A stretch of 46,139 bases of DNA from Thermococcus sp. (lineage in GTDB: Archaea; Methanobacteriota_B; Thermococci; Thermococcales; Thermococcaceae), in contig NZ_JALUFF010000030.1 in assembly GCF_027052235.1 (NCBI RefSeq), positions 1-46,139 of the forward strand. Direction: 5' to 3'. The notes under the pieces are model-generated. The model had not been told where the DNA came from and searched no databases. It saw nothing but the letters and a program-made list of their open reading frames with translations. Below are positions 1 to 7,836 of the stretch, piece by piece. How positions within the stretch are numbered: the stretch's first letter is position 1; each line of letters opens with the position of its first letter. The translations under genes and the position numbers were made by a program.

Positions 1-536
1 ACAACCCCCGGGGCTGGGAGGGGAGAAAGGAGCTCCTCATAAACGCGGCGAGAGCCCTTGAGAGGGCTGGGGCTGAGATAATCGCCATGACTGCCAACAC
101 GCCACACATAGTCTTTCCTGAGGTTCAAAAAGCGGTGAACGTTCCGATGGTCAGCATAATAGATGCCCTCATCGAGGAGATGGAGAGGAGAGGAGTTAAG
201 AAAGTCCTCCTTCTCGGGACGAAGACCACCATGACGGCCGGCTTTTATAAGAACGCCCTTCGGGAGGCGGGCTTCGACGTTGTAACGCCGGGAGAGGAGG
301 AAATTGATGAGATCAACCGGATAATATTTAACGAGCTCGCCTTCGAGAACCTGAGGAGCAGGCTCTACCTTTTAAGCCTCGTCGAGAGGTACGCGAGGGA
401 AAAGGGCATCGAAGGGGTTATCCTCGGCTGCACAGAGCTTCCCCTTGCCATAAAGCCCGGCGACGTTCCGGTTGAAGTCTTCGACACCGCGAAAATCCAC
501 ATGAGGAAGCTAATCGAGTTGGCGAGTGGATTTTAA
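1..536 (+). CDS. Aspartate/glutamate racemase family protein, 5' truncated
   Basis: The reading frame is open from the window edge (first full codon at base 3), so the N-terminus lies outside. The visible 177 residues are the second part of the two-lobed cofactor-independent racemase fold: a lobe-one end with TANTPH, a VLLLGTKTTM strand-turn, and a C-terminal lobe ending in GCTELPLAI, which carries the second catalytic cysteine. It is closer to the YgeA-like branch (FDTAKIH near the end) than to Pyrococcus aspartate racemase. The odd point is that the position normally holding the first catalytic Cys (Thr in YgeA) is Ala in TANTPH. Family assignment is firm; racemase activity is doubtful without that residue, and a one-cysteine isomerase or decarboxylase is an alternative. 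Confidence 0.85.
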   Translation, partial: NPRGWEGRKELLINAARALERAGAEIIAMTANTPHIVFPEVQKAVNVPMVSIIDALIEEMERRGVKKVLLLGTKTTMTAGFYKNALREAGFDVVTPGEEEIDEINRIIFNELAFENLRSRLYLLSLVERYAREKGIEGVILGCTELPLAIKPGDVPVEVFDTAKIHMRKLIELASGF

Positions 537-554
537 GCCCCTCGGGTGAGGGAG

Positions 555-848
555 ATGGAGATAAGGGAATTCCAGCAGATGATCAGGGAGATATACTTCC
601 ACAAGGATTCTAAGCGAGGCGTCGAGAGAACCTTCCTCTGGTTCGTTGAAGAAGTTGGAGAGCTGAGCGAGGCGATAAGGAAAAGGGACAGGGAATCTAT
701 GGAGGAGGAGTTCGCGGATGTTTTGGCGTGGCTAGCCAGTTTGGCGAACCTCCTCGGGATAGACCTCGAAGATGCCGCAAAGAAGAAGTACCCCGGCGTC
801 TGCCCATACTGCGGGAAGAAGCCGTGCGAGTGCGAGGAGAGGTTTTAG
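555..848 (+). CDS. MazG-like nucleotide pyrophosphohydrolase with zinc tail
   Basis: This 97-residue protein has the all-alpha NTP pyrophosphohydrolase signature: an EExxE helix (WFVEEVGELSEAI, residues about 32-44) followed by the ExxD helix (EEEFADVLAWLA). These acidic residues bind Mg2+ in the family, which removes pyrophosphate from (often non-canonical) NTPs. The C-terminus adds CPYCGKKPCEC, a likely zinc knuckle. Start: ATG at 555 is preferred to GTG at 546 because GGTGA at 545-549 then sits at normal Shine-Dalgarno distance. It follows the racemase-family gene after 18 nt, probably in one transcript. The exact nucleotide substrate cannot be read from sequence. Confidence 0.87.
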   Translation: MEIREFQQMIREIYFHKDSKRGVERTFLWFVEEVGELSEAIRKRDRESMEEEFADVLAWLASLANLLGIDLEDAAKKKYPGVCPYCGKKPCECEERF

Positions 849-861
849 AACGGTTTTAGGA

Positions 862-1114
862 TTACTTGTAAAGCTTCTCCCATTTTGCCAATTTAATGAC
901 GAGGATAGGCGGTTTCTTCCACTGGAGTTCACAGGCCATCAATGGCACCTCAAAGGCCGAGCTCTTTCTTGGCCTTTTCCATTCCTCCCTCTAAAGTTTC
1001 CCTGGAGAGTTTCTTAAGCCTCTCTTCCTTTCCCATTCAAGCTCCCGAGTCTTTAACTTGAGGAGCTCCTCTATCCCCTCCAATTTAACCCTTGCGCGCC
1101 TTTTCGACCACCAT
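862..1114 (-). pseudogene. Decayed minus-strand gene pair, possibly a toxin-antitoxin remnant
   Basis: The 330-base gap before tldD has no intact gene but contains protein-like pieces on the minus strand. A piece beginning at ATG 1114 (MVVEKARKG) runs into a stop; the next frame continues VKLEGIEELLKLKTRELEWE; a third frame gives 28 residues (950-1036) ending MEKAKKELGL and a stop. Read across two frameshifts this is one charged helical protein of about 60 residues. Just after it, 862-939 encodes MACELQWKKPPILVIKLAKW and five more residues, resembling the start of a PIN-type toxin. The helix-rich first piece and the order fit a VapBC pair, but the similarity is faint. No function is expected. 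Confidence 0.3.
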
Positions 1115-1128
1115 CTAAACGGAAAGAA

Positions 1129-1136
1129 TTTTATAC
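1129..1136 (+). promoter_or_regulatory. TATA box for tldD-tldE
   Basis: TTTTATAC preceded by purine-rich GGAAAGAA (BRE-like). A start of transcription near 1158-1162 would give a short leader holding the GAGGTG ribosome site at 1167-1172. Confidence 0.6.
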
Positions 1137-1178
1137 TCCAGCGAGCACTATTCCATGCAGTAATCCGAGGTGGTGTGC

Positions 1179-2597
1179 ATGCATGAACTTGTAGAGTTCG
1201 CCGTGGAGAAGGCCCTTGACCTCGGCGCAGACTACGCCGAGGCCCGCTTTGAGGAGAAGAACGGCACTTCTCTGGCAATGAAGAATGGCTCTCCCGAGGG
1301 GCTGGAAATTCTGGCAGATAGGGGCATTGGAGTTCGCGTTCTTGTCGGCGGAGGAATGGGCTTCGCAAGCACGAACGTCCTCACGAGGGAAAGCATGGAG
1401 GAGGCAGTGAAGAAGGCCGTAAAGCTCGCCAAATCTGCCTCCCGCGTCAGGAACGAGCCAATACGCTTTTCAGAGGAGGACTTCCACGAGGTTTACTATG
1501 AGGTCAAGATGCGCAAGGACTTCCGCGACGTTTCTCCCGAGGAGAAGCTTGAGCTCCTCAGGAAAATCGAGGAAGAGGTAAAGGCCACCGGCGCAAACGT
1601 GCCGATGCGCTATCTAAGCTACTCCGACCAGGTTTGGCACAAGGTAATAGCCAACAGCGACGGAGCGTTCATCGAGAGCATCATCCCACGCGTCTCCATG
1701 ATGTACAACCTCGTCGTTTTCGAGAACGGCCAGATGGAGCAGGCGCCCTTCGTGGAAAGGGCCTTTTCAGGTGGCTTAGAGCTCATCGAGAAGGACGAGC
1801 CCTGGGAGTGGGCCGTCAAGGACGTGCAGGCGCTCAAAAAGCTCATCTACGAGGGCAAGAAACCGCCCGAGGAGAAGGTTGACCTCGTTATAAGTCCGGA
1901 GGTAGCTGGCATAGCCGTCCACGAGAGCGTTGGACATCCCTACGAGGCCGACAGAATTTTTGGAAGGGAAGCTGCTCAGGCTGGAGAGAGCTTCGTGAAA
2001 CCGGACATGCTCGGCGAGAGGATTGGTAGCGAGGTAGTTACCGTCATAGACGACCCGACCATACCGAACAGCTGGGGCTTCTACCTCTACGACGACGAGG
2101 GCGTAAAAGCGAGGCCGAGGTATCTCATAAGGGACGGAATCATCACCGAGTTCCTCACCAACCGCGAGTACGCCTACAAGCTCGGCCAGAGGTCGAACGC
2201 AGCAGCGAGGGCAATCAACTACAACCGCGAGCCGATCGTGAGGATGGCCAACACCTATCTGGCACCCGGCGACTACAGCTTTGAAGAGCTGATTGAAGAC
2301 GTCAAGCTCGGCGTCTACATGGTGAGCTTCAACGAGTGGAACATAGACGACAGGAGGTACCAGCAGAGGTACATAGGCAGGGAAGCGTATCTCATCGAGA
2401 ACGGAGAAATAAAGCACCCGGTAAAGAGGCCGATCCTTGAGATAACGACGAGGGCACTCTGGAGCAGCGTTGACGCGGTTGGGAAGGACGTCGAATTCTA
2501 CCCGGGAACCTGTGGAAAGGGCGAACCCGGACAGGGCGTCCCGGTCTGGATGGGCGGTGCTCACGCGAGGCTTCGCGATATACCGCTGAGGTACTGA
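1179..2597 (+). CDS. tldD: TldD zinc metalloprotease subunit
   Basis: 472 residues, full length for TldD. The zinc site is visible as HESVGH at residues 248-253 (HExxxH, the family's altered HExxH) and a C-terminal Cys at 445 in TCGKGEP, which supplies the third ligand in the Escherichia coli enzyme. TldD forms a heterodimer with TldE and degrades short or partly unfolded peptides threaded into its cavity; in bacteria it also trims modified peptides such as microcins. ATG 1179 is chosen over GTG 1170/1173 because GAGGTG at 1167-1172 is the Shine-Dalgarno site itself. The partner gene follows after 10 nt. Confidence 0.95.
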   Translation: MHELVEFAVEKALDLGADYAEARFEEKNGTSLAMKNGSPEGLEILADRGIGVRVLVGGGMGFASTNVLTRESMEEAVKKAVKLAKSASRVRNEPIRFSEEDFHEVYYEVKMRKDFRDVSPEEKLELLRKIEEEVKATGANVPMRYLSYSDQVWHKVIANSDGAFIESIIPRVSMMYNLVVFENGQMEQAPFVERAFSGGLELIEKDEPWEWAVKDVQALKKLIYEGKKPPEEKVDLVISPEVAGIAVHESVGHPYEADRIFGREAAQAGESFVKPDMLGERIGSEVVTVIDDPTIPNSWGFYLYDDEGVKARPRYLIRDGIITEFLTNREYAYKLGQRSNAAARAINYNREPIVRMANTYLAPGDYSFEELIEDVKLGVYMVSFNEWNIDDRRYQQRYIGREAYLIENGEIKHPVKRPILEITTRALWSSVDAVGKDVEFYPGTCGKGEPGQGVPVWMGGAHARLRDIPLRY

Positions 2598-2607
2598 GGT
2601 GGTGGAA

Positions 2608-3930
2608 ATGTTCGAGCTTAACGATTTCATCCTGAGGAAGGCCAAAGAGCTCGGTTTCGGCGATGTGGTTGTTCTCGCCTATGAAACGAACAGGAGGCAG
2701 GTTAGATTCGCCAACAACGAGATAACGGTGGCGAAAAACTGGCACGAGAGGAAGGTCGAGCTCTTCGTCGAGCTTGACAAGAGAATCGCCGGGACGACGA
2801 TAACCGAGCTGAGCGAGGAGAACATCGAGCGCACCCTCAAAACGCTCCTGAGCAACATGAGGGGCATGGCGCCGAAGGAGGACTACTACGGAATAGCGGA
2901 GGGACCGTTCGAGTATAAGGACATTCCGGAGACCTTTGATAAGGCCATCGTCGAACTCGACGAGCCGAACGAGTACGTTGAGGTCGCCATAAACTCGGCC
3001 CTTGAGGAAGGGGCAAAGCGCGTTGCCGGGGTTCTCTACACCGACCACAACAGGATTTACCTCACCACGAGCAACGGTGTGGAGGCCTTTGATGAAGGAA
3101 CGGGAATAGAGATAAGCGTTAGAGCCTTCGTCGGCGATCTTGAGAGTGGCCACGGGACTAACTCAGTGAGGGTTTTGAAAAAGTTCGACCCTGAATCGGC
3201 CGGAAGAAAGGCCGGCGAGATAGCGAGCTTAGCTAAAAACCCGGAGCAGGGGTCTGAAGGGCGCTTTGACGTCATCTTTGACCCGCTTGCCTTTGCCAAC
3301 CTGCTGAGCTACATGAGCTTCATGACGTCAGCTTACGCTGCAGAGGCGGGCTTTTCGCCCTTCGTGAGCAAACTCGGCCAGAGGGTTGCCAGTGAGATTG
3401 TTACGATCAGGGACGTCGGCAACATGCCGAACGGCTACGGCACGAGAAAGTTCGACGACGAGGGCGTTCCAACGAGGGAGACGACGATAATCGAGAAGGG
3501 AACCTTCAAAACCTTCCTCCTCAACACGAGTTTAGCGAGGAAGTACAAGACCGAGACGACGGCAAACGCCGGCTTGATAATGCCCCACGCATGGAACGTC
3601 GTCCTTGAGCCCGGCGACTACTCAAAGGATGAGCTCTTCGGCGAGGTTAAGCGGGGAATCTACATAACCAACGTCTGGTACACGCGCTTCCAGAACTACG
3701 TCACCGGTGATTTCTCGACCATCCCTAGGGACGGCATCTTCCTCATCGAGGACGGCAACTTGAAGCCGATTAGAAACATCCGCGTCAGCGACAACCTCCT
3801 CGGGATTTTAAGCAGGGTCGAGGCCATGAGCAGGGAGAGCCACCACATCCACTGGTGGGAGGTGGAAACTCCGGTAACGACGCCCTACGTCTTAGTGAAG
3901 GACGTTGGCATAACGAGGGCGACGAAATGA
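2608..3930 (+). CDS. tldE: TldE (PmbA-like) non-catalytic protease subunit
   Basis: 440 residues of the TldD/PmbA fold (N-terminal alpha/beta domain, C-terminal beta-rich domain with the FDDEG turn shared with TldD's YDDEG). It lacks the HExxxH motif, as expected for the structural partner that completes the cavity. ATG 2608 is preferred over GTG 2599 because GAGGTGG at 2596-2602 serves as ribosome site. It lies directly behind tldD with the same type of ribosome site, so the two subunits are made together in the cytoplasm. Confidence 0.93.
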   Translation: MFELNDFILRKAKELGFGDVVVLAYETNRRQVRFANNEITVAKNWHERKVELFVELDKRIAGTTITELSEENIERTLKTLLSNMRGMAPKEDYYGIAEGPFEYKDIPETFDKAIVELDEPNEYVEVAINSALEEGAKRVAGVLYTDHNRIYLTTSNGVEAFDEGTGIEISVRAFVGDLESGHGTNSVRVLKKFDPESAGRKAGEIASLAKNPEQGSEGRFDVIFDPLAFANLLSYMSFMTSAYAAEAGFSPFVSKLGQRVASEIVTIRDVGNMPNGYGTRKFDDEGVPTRETTIIEKGTFKTFLLNTSLARKYKTETTANAGLIMPHAWNVVLEPGDYSKDELFGEVKRGIYITNVWYTRFQNYVTGDFSTIPRDGIFLIEDGNLKPIRNIRVSDNLLGILSRVEAMSRESHHIHWWEVETPVTTPYVLVKDVGITRATK

Positions 3931-3947
3931 TTTTTATTTTTTACTTT
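3931..3947 (+). terminator. T-rich archaeal terminator after tldE
   Basis: Two T runs (five and six T around one A) follow the tldE stop directly. Archaeal RNA polymerase terminates at such T tracts without needing a hairpin. A GAAGGAT/ATCCTTC inverted repeat lies a few bases downstream but has a long loop. Confidence 0.45.
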
Positions 3948-4050
3948 GGAACGTGAAGGATGATCAAAAAGTGGCTTGTAATCCTTCAGATGAACGATTT
4001 CTTAATCTTTAATTTTGTCGTAGTTTCATTTTGAAAATGCCCGAAATTCC

Positions 4051-4057
4051 TATATAC
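4051..4057 (+). promoter_or_regulatory. TATA box for P-type ATPase; decides start codon
   Basis: TATATAC centred near 4054 predicts transcription from about 4078-4080. That is downstream of the ATG at 4071, so the in-frame ATG at 4089, preceded by AAGGGGGAG (4077-4085), must be the real start. Confidence 0.65.
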
Positions 4058-4088
4058 TCTTTCCTCGAATATGACCAAGGGGGAGAAC

Positions 4089-6500
4089 ATGGTCGTTGGA
4101 AAAAATTACAAGCACGTTAGCGTTGATGAGGTTCTCAAGGATCTCGGGACGTCGAGAAACGGACTGAGCTCTGATGAAGCTAAGAGGAGGCTTGAGAAGT
4201 ACGGGCCAAACGAGATACCTGAGAAGAAGGTAAACCCTGTTATAAAGTTTCTCTCATACTTCTGGGGTCCAATTCCTTGGATGATAGAGCTCGCAGCGGT
4301 TCTTTCGGCGATAATAAGGCATTGGGCCGACTTCTGGATAATCATGACCCTTTTGGCTCTCAACGGTATCGTCGGCTTCTGGGAGGAGCACAAAGCTGAG
4401 AACGTTATCGAATACCTCAAGCAGAAGATGGCGCTGAAGGCAAGGGTTCTGCGCGACGGCCAGTGGAAAGTCATCCCGGCGAGGGAGCTCGTCCCGGGCG
4501 ATATAATCCGCCTGAGGATGGGAGACATAATCCCCGCTGACGTCAAGCTCATAGAGGGTGAATACCTTCTCGTTGATGAATCGGCACTCACTGGTGAGTC
4601 ACTTCCAGTTGAGAAAAAGATAGGGGACATAGCCTTCTCAGGTTCTCTCGTTAAGAAGGGCGAAATGACGGCAGTTGTCACCGGAACCGGTCTGAACACC
4701 TACTTCGGCAAGACGGTTCAGCTCGTTGAGAGCGCTAAAACGGTCAGCTCGTTCCAGAAGATGGTCATCAAGGTCGGCGACTACCTTATAATCCTCGCCC
4801 TCCTTCTCGTCTCCGTCGTGTTCATTGTGGCTATCCACAGGCACGAGAGCCTCATCGAGGCCCTGCGCTTTAGCCTCGTCCTGACGGTGGCGGCTATACC
4901 AGCGGCAATGCCGGCGGTGCTTTCAATAACGATGGCGATAGGTGCTTTGAACCTCGCCAAGAAGCAGGCCGTTGTTACGAAGCTCGTCTCAATCGAGGAA
5001 TTGGCTGGGGTTGATGTCCTCTGCTCCGATAAAACTGGAACGCTCACGAAGAACGAGCTGACGGTTGGAGACCCTGTTCCCTTCAACGGCTACAAAAAGG
5101 AGGACGTTGTTTTCTATGGTGCGCTGGCGAGCAGAGAAGAGGACAACGACCCGATAGACCTTGCGATTTTAAGGGCCCTCGACAGGTTCAAGCTTAGAGA
5201 TGCAATATCGAAGTTCAAGCAGGTTCATTTCACGCCCTTTGACCCGGTGATAAAGAGAACCGAGGCAGAGATAAGCAACGATGAGAAGTTCAAGGTAGCC
5301 AAGGGCGCACCGCAGGTTATTCTCGACCTCTGCAAGGCGGATGAGAAGCTCAGGGAGGAGGCAACAAAGGTCGTTGATAGTCTCGCCGAAGAGGGCTACA
5401 GGGCCCTTGGAGTTGCGAGAACACGGGACGGTAAGTGGGAGTTCGTGGGTATAATCCCGCTCTTCGATCCGCCGAGGGACGACGCGCCGAGGGCCATAAA
5501 AGCCATAAGGAAGCTCGGCGTTAATGTCAAGATGGTCACGGGCGACCACATAGCGATAGCGAGGCACATAGCGAAGATACTAGGTCTCGGGACGAGGATA
5601 GTGTCCATGACCGAACTGCTCAAGGCGAAGCGCGATTCTGAAGTTGAGAGGCTCGTAGAGGAAGCCGACGGCTTCTCCGAGGTTTTCCCGGAGCACAAGT
5701 TCAGGATCGTTGATGCACTTCAGAGGGCGGGGCATATGGTGGCCATGACCGGCGATGGCGTAAACGATGCTCCCGCACTCAAGAAGGCCAACTGTGGTAT
5801 AGCGGTCTCGGGAGCGACTGACGCGGCAAGGGCAGCGGCGGATGTTGTCCTCCTCCAGCCGGGACTGTCGGTTATAGCCCACGCGATTGAAGAGGCAAGG
5901 AGAATCTTCCAGAGGATGGAGAGCTACGTCATCTACCGCATAACCGAGACGATAAGGGTCCTCTTCTTCATAACCCTCGCCATACTCGTCTTTAACTTCT
6001 ATCCGATAACGGCAATAATGATAGTTCTCCTCGCCCTCTTCAACGACGCTCCTATACTGGCCATAGCGTACGACAACGTCGTAACACCGAGAAAGCCCGT
6101 CCGCTGGAACATGTACAAGGTCCTCGTCCTCTCGACACTTCTCGGCTTCGTCGGAGTGATAAGCTCCTTCCTCCTGTTCTACATAGCTGAGAGGGTTCTC
6201 CTGCTCAGCAGACCAGAGATACAGTCCTTCATCTTCCTGAAGCTCGCGGTGGCAGGACACCTGACGATATTCGTGACGAGGGCGAGGGGTCACCTCTGGG
6301 AGAAGCCCTATCCGAGCAGTCTCCTATTCTGGTCGGCGGTGATAACAAAAGTCCTCGCGACACTTATAGTGGTCTACGGCATCTTCGTGACCCCGATAGG
6401 CTGGAAGCTTTCGCTCCTCATCTGGGGCTACGCCCTCGCCTGGATGCTGGCGCTCGACGAGGCAAAGGTAATCGTCCTAAGAAGGATGGAGGGACTCTGA
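4089..6500 (+). CDS. P-type ATPase, plasma-membrane H+-ATPase type (IIIA)
   Basis: 803 residues with every P-type landmark: actuator motif TGES (168-171), phosphorylated Asp 314 in CSDKTGTLT, nucleotide-domain KGAPQ, hinge MTGDGVNDAP (about 553-562), and about ten membrane segments. The N-terminal cation-ATPase domain (SSDEAKRRLEKYGPNEI) and the short C-terminus place it with archaeal homologues of fungal/plant proton pumps such as Methanocaldococcus MJ1226. It probably exports H+ using ATP, though ion choice is inferred from family only. It is monocistronic, with its own TATA box and a T-rich stretch (6521-6533) after the stop. Confidence 0.93.
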   Translation: MVVGKNYKHVSVDEVLKDLGTSRNGLSSDEAKRRLEKYGPNEIPEKKVNPVIKFLSYFWGPIPWMIELAAVLSAIIRHWADFWIIMTLLALNGIVGFWEEHKAENVIEYLKQKMALKARVLRDGQWKVIPARELVPGDIIRLRMGDIIPADVKLIEGEYLLVDESALTGESLPVEKKIGDIAFSGSLVKKGEMTAVVTGTGLNTYFGKTVQLVESAKTVSSFQKMVIKVGDYLIILALLLVSVVFIVAIHRHESLIEALRFSLVLTVAAIPAAMPAVLSITMAIGALNLAKKQAVVTKLVSIEELAGVDVLCSDKTGTLTKNELTVGDPVPFNGYKKEDVVFYGALASREEDNDPIDLAILRALDRFKLRDAISKFKQVHFTPFDPVIKRTEAEISNDEKFKVAKGAPQVILDLCKADEKLREEATKVVDSLAEEGYRALGVARTRDGKWEFVGIIPLFDPPRDDAPRAIKAIRKLGVNVKMVTGDHIAIARHIAKILGLGTRIVSMTELLKAKRDSEVERLVEEADGFSEVFPEHKFRIVDALQRAGHMVAMTGDGVNDAPALKKANCGIAVSGATDAARAAADVVLLQPGLSVIAHAIEEARRIFQRMESYVIYRITETIRVLFFITLAILVFNFYPITAIMIVLLALFNDAPILAIAYDNVVTPRKPVRWNMYKVLVLSTLLGFVGVISSFLLFYIAERVLLLSRPEIQSFIFLKLAVAGHLTIFVTRARGHLWEKPYPSSLLFWSAVITKVLATLIVVYGIFVTPIGWKLSLLIWGYALAWMLALDEAKVIVLRRMEGL

Positions 6501-6551
6501 GAACCTAAAGATTTGTTCCCGTATCTTTTTATCAATCTTCTGTCAAATGTC

Positions 6552-7736
6552 TCAGTCGAGGACATCGCCGAGGACGCCGAGGGCTCGAATGACCTTAAAG
6601 GCAACGCCTATTCCTAAGAGAAACACTGCAAAGAAAAACCTCGCCTCCCGCAGTCCAAGCCAGTCAACCGCAAAGCCATAGATGATGTAAAACACCGATG
6701 TAACGAGTGCCAAGACCATGTTCCTAAGGGAAATTACAGTTGCCCTCTTCCCACTTGAAATCCTCCTCTGGAACTCCACCGAGAAATTGAAGGTAAAGGC
6801 TGATGCGAAGAGGGTGGCAATAACCCCAAGAAGAACAACAAGAACGGGATTTGGAATAATAACTGATAAAACCGTCGCGAGGGGGATTCCAAGGGGCGCG
6901 ATCTCATGGAGAACTCTCCCGATTTTTCCCTTCACTGCAACCCCTGCATACCGGGGGATGACTTTTACGAGAACCTCAACGAGTCCAAGAATCCCGAGGG
7001 TTCGTGTAATAGTTGTGCCCAAAAAGACCGCGAGGATGCTCCCGAGGTACGGTTCAAAGAATTTCCTGAACTGGTTCAGGGCGAGGGTAACTGAGAGAAG
7101 GTAGGCAATTAGCCACGCGATCTCGGGTTTTCTCAGCTCGCGCCAGGAATTTATAATGTGGAGCGTGTAAGAGGTTTCGGGCTTTGAAAATCCAACCTCA
7201 GGTATGCTCATGGCCAGAGGAACTAGAAGGATCTGCACAAGGGCAGTCAGGACTATGACCGGACCAAACCCGAAGAACTGTGCGATAAATCCACCGAGTA
7301 CCGTTGTGGTCGAGCTGACAGCCAGGGAAAGCTTCTGGGTTGACCTCCAGATTTCCCTGAACTGACTCTCCATTCCCACAGCCTTTAGATTGTCAAAGAA
7401 CCACGCCTGGAGGCTCCCGCTCACAAAGGAAGCCCCCAGCGTCCCAAGAAGCTCCGAGGCAAGAAGAACCCAGAAACTCTTGAGGAGGATAAGGAGAAGG
7501 GTCGCAAGGGGCATTATTGACAGTCCGATTAGAACGCTGGTCTTCCTGCTCACTTTGTCACCGACAACTCCAGTGGGAACCTCAAAGAGGAAAAATCCAA
7601 GCCCGGCTATGGCCGTGGCAAGGCCTATCTCACCGTAGGTCAGCCCACGGGAAAGGTAGTATATCACCGCAATGTTTCCGAGGAATCCCGCGTAGGTCAT
7701 GGAAAAGAGGAGCTTAAACCTCCTCAGGACGTCCAT
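6552..7736 (-). CDS. MFS transporter
   Basis: 394 residues with about 12 hydrophobic segments. The loop-2 signature of the major facilitator superfamily is present as GVVGDKVSRKTSVLIG (residues about 56-71). Such proteins are H+-coupled uniporters, symporters or drug exporters in the cytoplasmic membrane; the substrate is not readable, but the short loops and size resemble archaeal drug-efflux members. The start ATG at 7736 has GAGGTGG just upstream. It is divergent from a second MFS gene and convergent with the ATPase gene. Confidence 0.85.
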   Translation of the reverse strand: MDVLRRFKLLFSMTYAGFLGNIAVIYYLSRGLTYGEIGLATAIAGLGFFLFEVPTGVVGDKVSRKTSVLIGLSIMPLATLLLILLKSFWVLLASELLGTLGASFVSGSLQAWFFDNLKAVGMESQFREIWRSTQKLSLAVSSTTTVLGGFIAQFFGFGPVIVLTALVQILLVPLAMSIPEVGFSKPETSYTLHIINSWRELRKPEIAWLIAYLLSVTLALNQFRKFFEPYLGSILAVFLGTTITRTLGILGLVEVLVKVIPRYAGVAVKGKIGRVLHEIAPLGIPLATVLSVIIPNPVLVVLLGVIATLFASAFTFNFSVEFQRRISSGKRATVISLRNMVLALVTSVFYIIYGFAVDWLGLREARFFFAVFLLGIGVAFKVIRALGVLGDVLD

Positions 7737-7765
7737 TTAACCACCTCTGAGTGTTCTAGCAGGGG

Positions 7766-7778
7766 AATTTAAAGCTTT
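7766..7778. promoter_or_regulatory. Shared AT box between divergent MFS genes
   Basis: AATTTAAAGCTTT is nearly palindromic and is the only TATA-like stretch between the two MFS genes. Read leftward it predicts transcription near 7745 (start codon at 7736); read rightward near 7797 (start codon at 7837). One box could therefore serve both directions. Confidence 0.5.
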
Positions 7779-7836
7779 GGGCCGGGAAACCCTTAAAACT
7801 CCCCCTGCCCTACCCCGATTGGGGGGGGGGAGGGAA

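Noticed and set aside
1776-3153. Two minus-strand open frames of 250-290 codons opposite tldD and tldE
   Set aside because: They mirror high-G+C codon structure of the sense genes; no ribosome sites or recognisable domains.
3955-3988. GAAGGAT/ATCCTTC inverted repeat and a C-box-like ATGAT with GATGA nearby, possible C/D RNA
   Set aside because: No D/D' CTGA boxes at proper spacing and a 19-base loop, so neither a C/D guide nor a convincing terminator.
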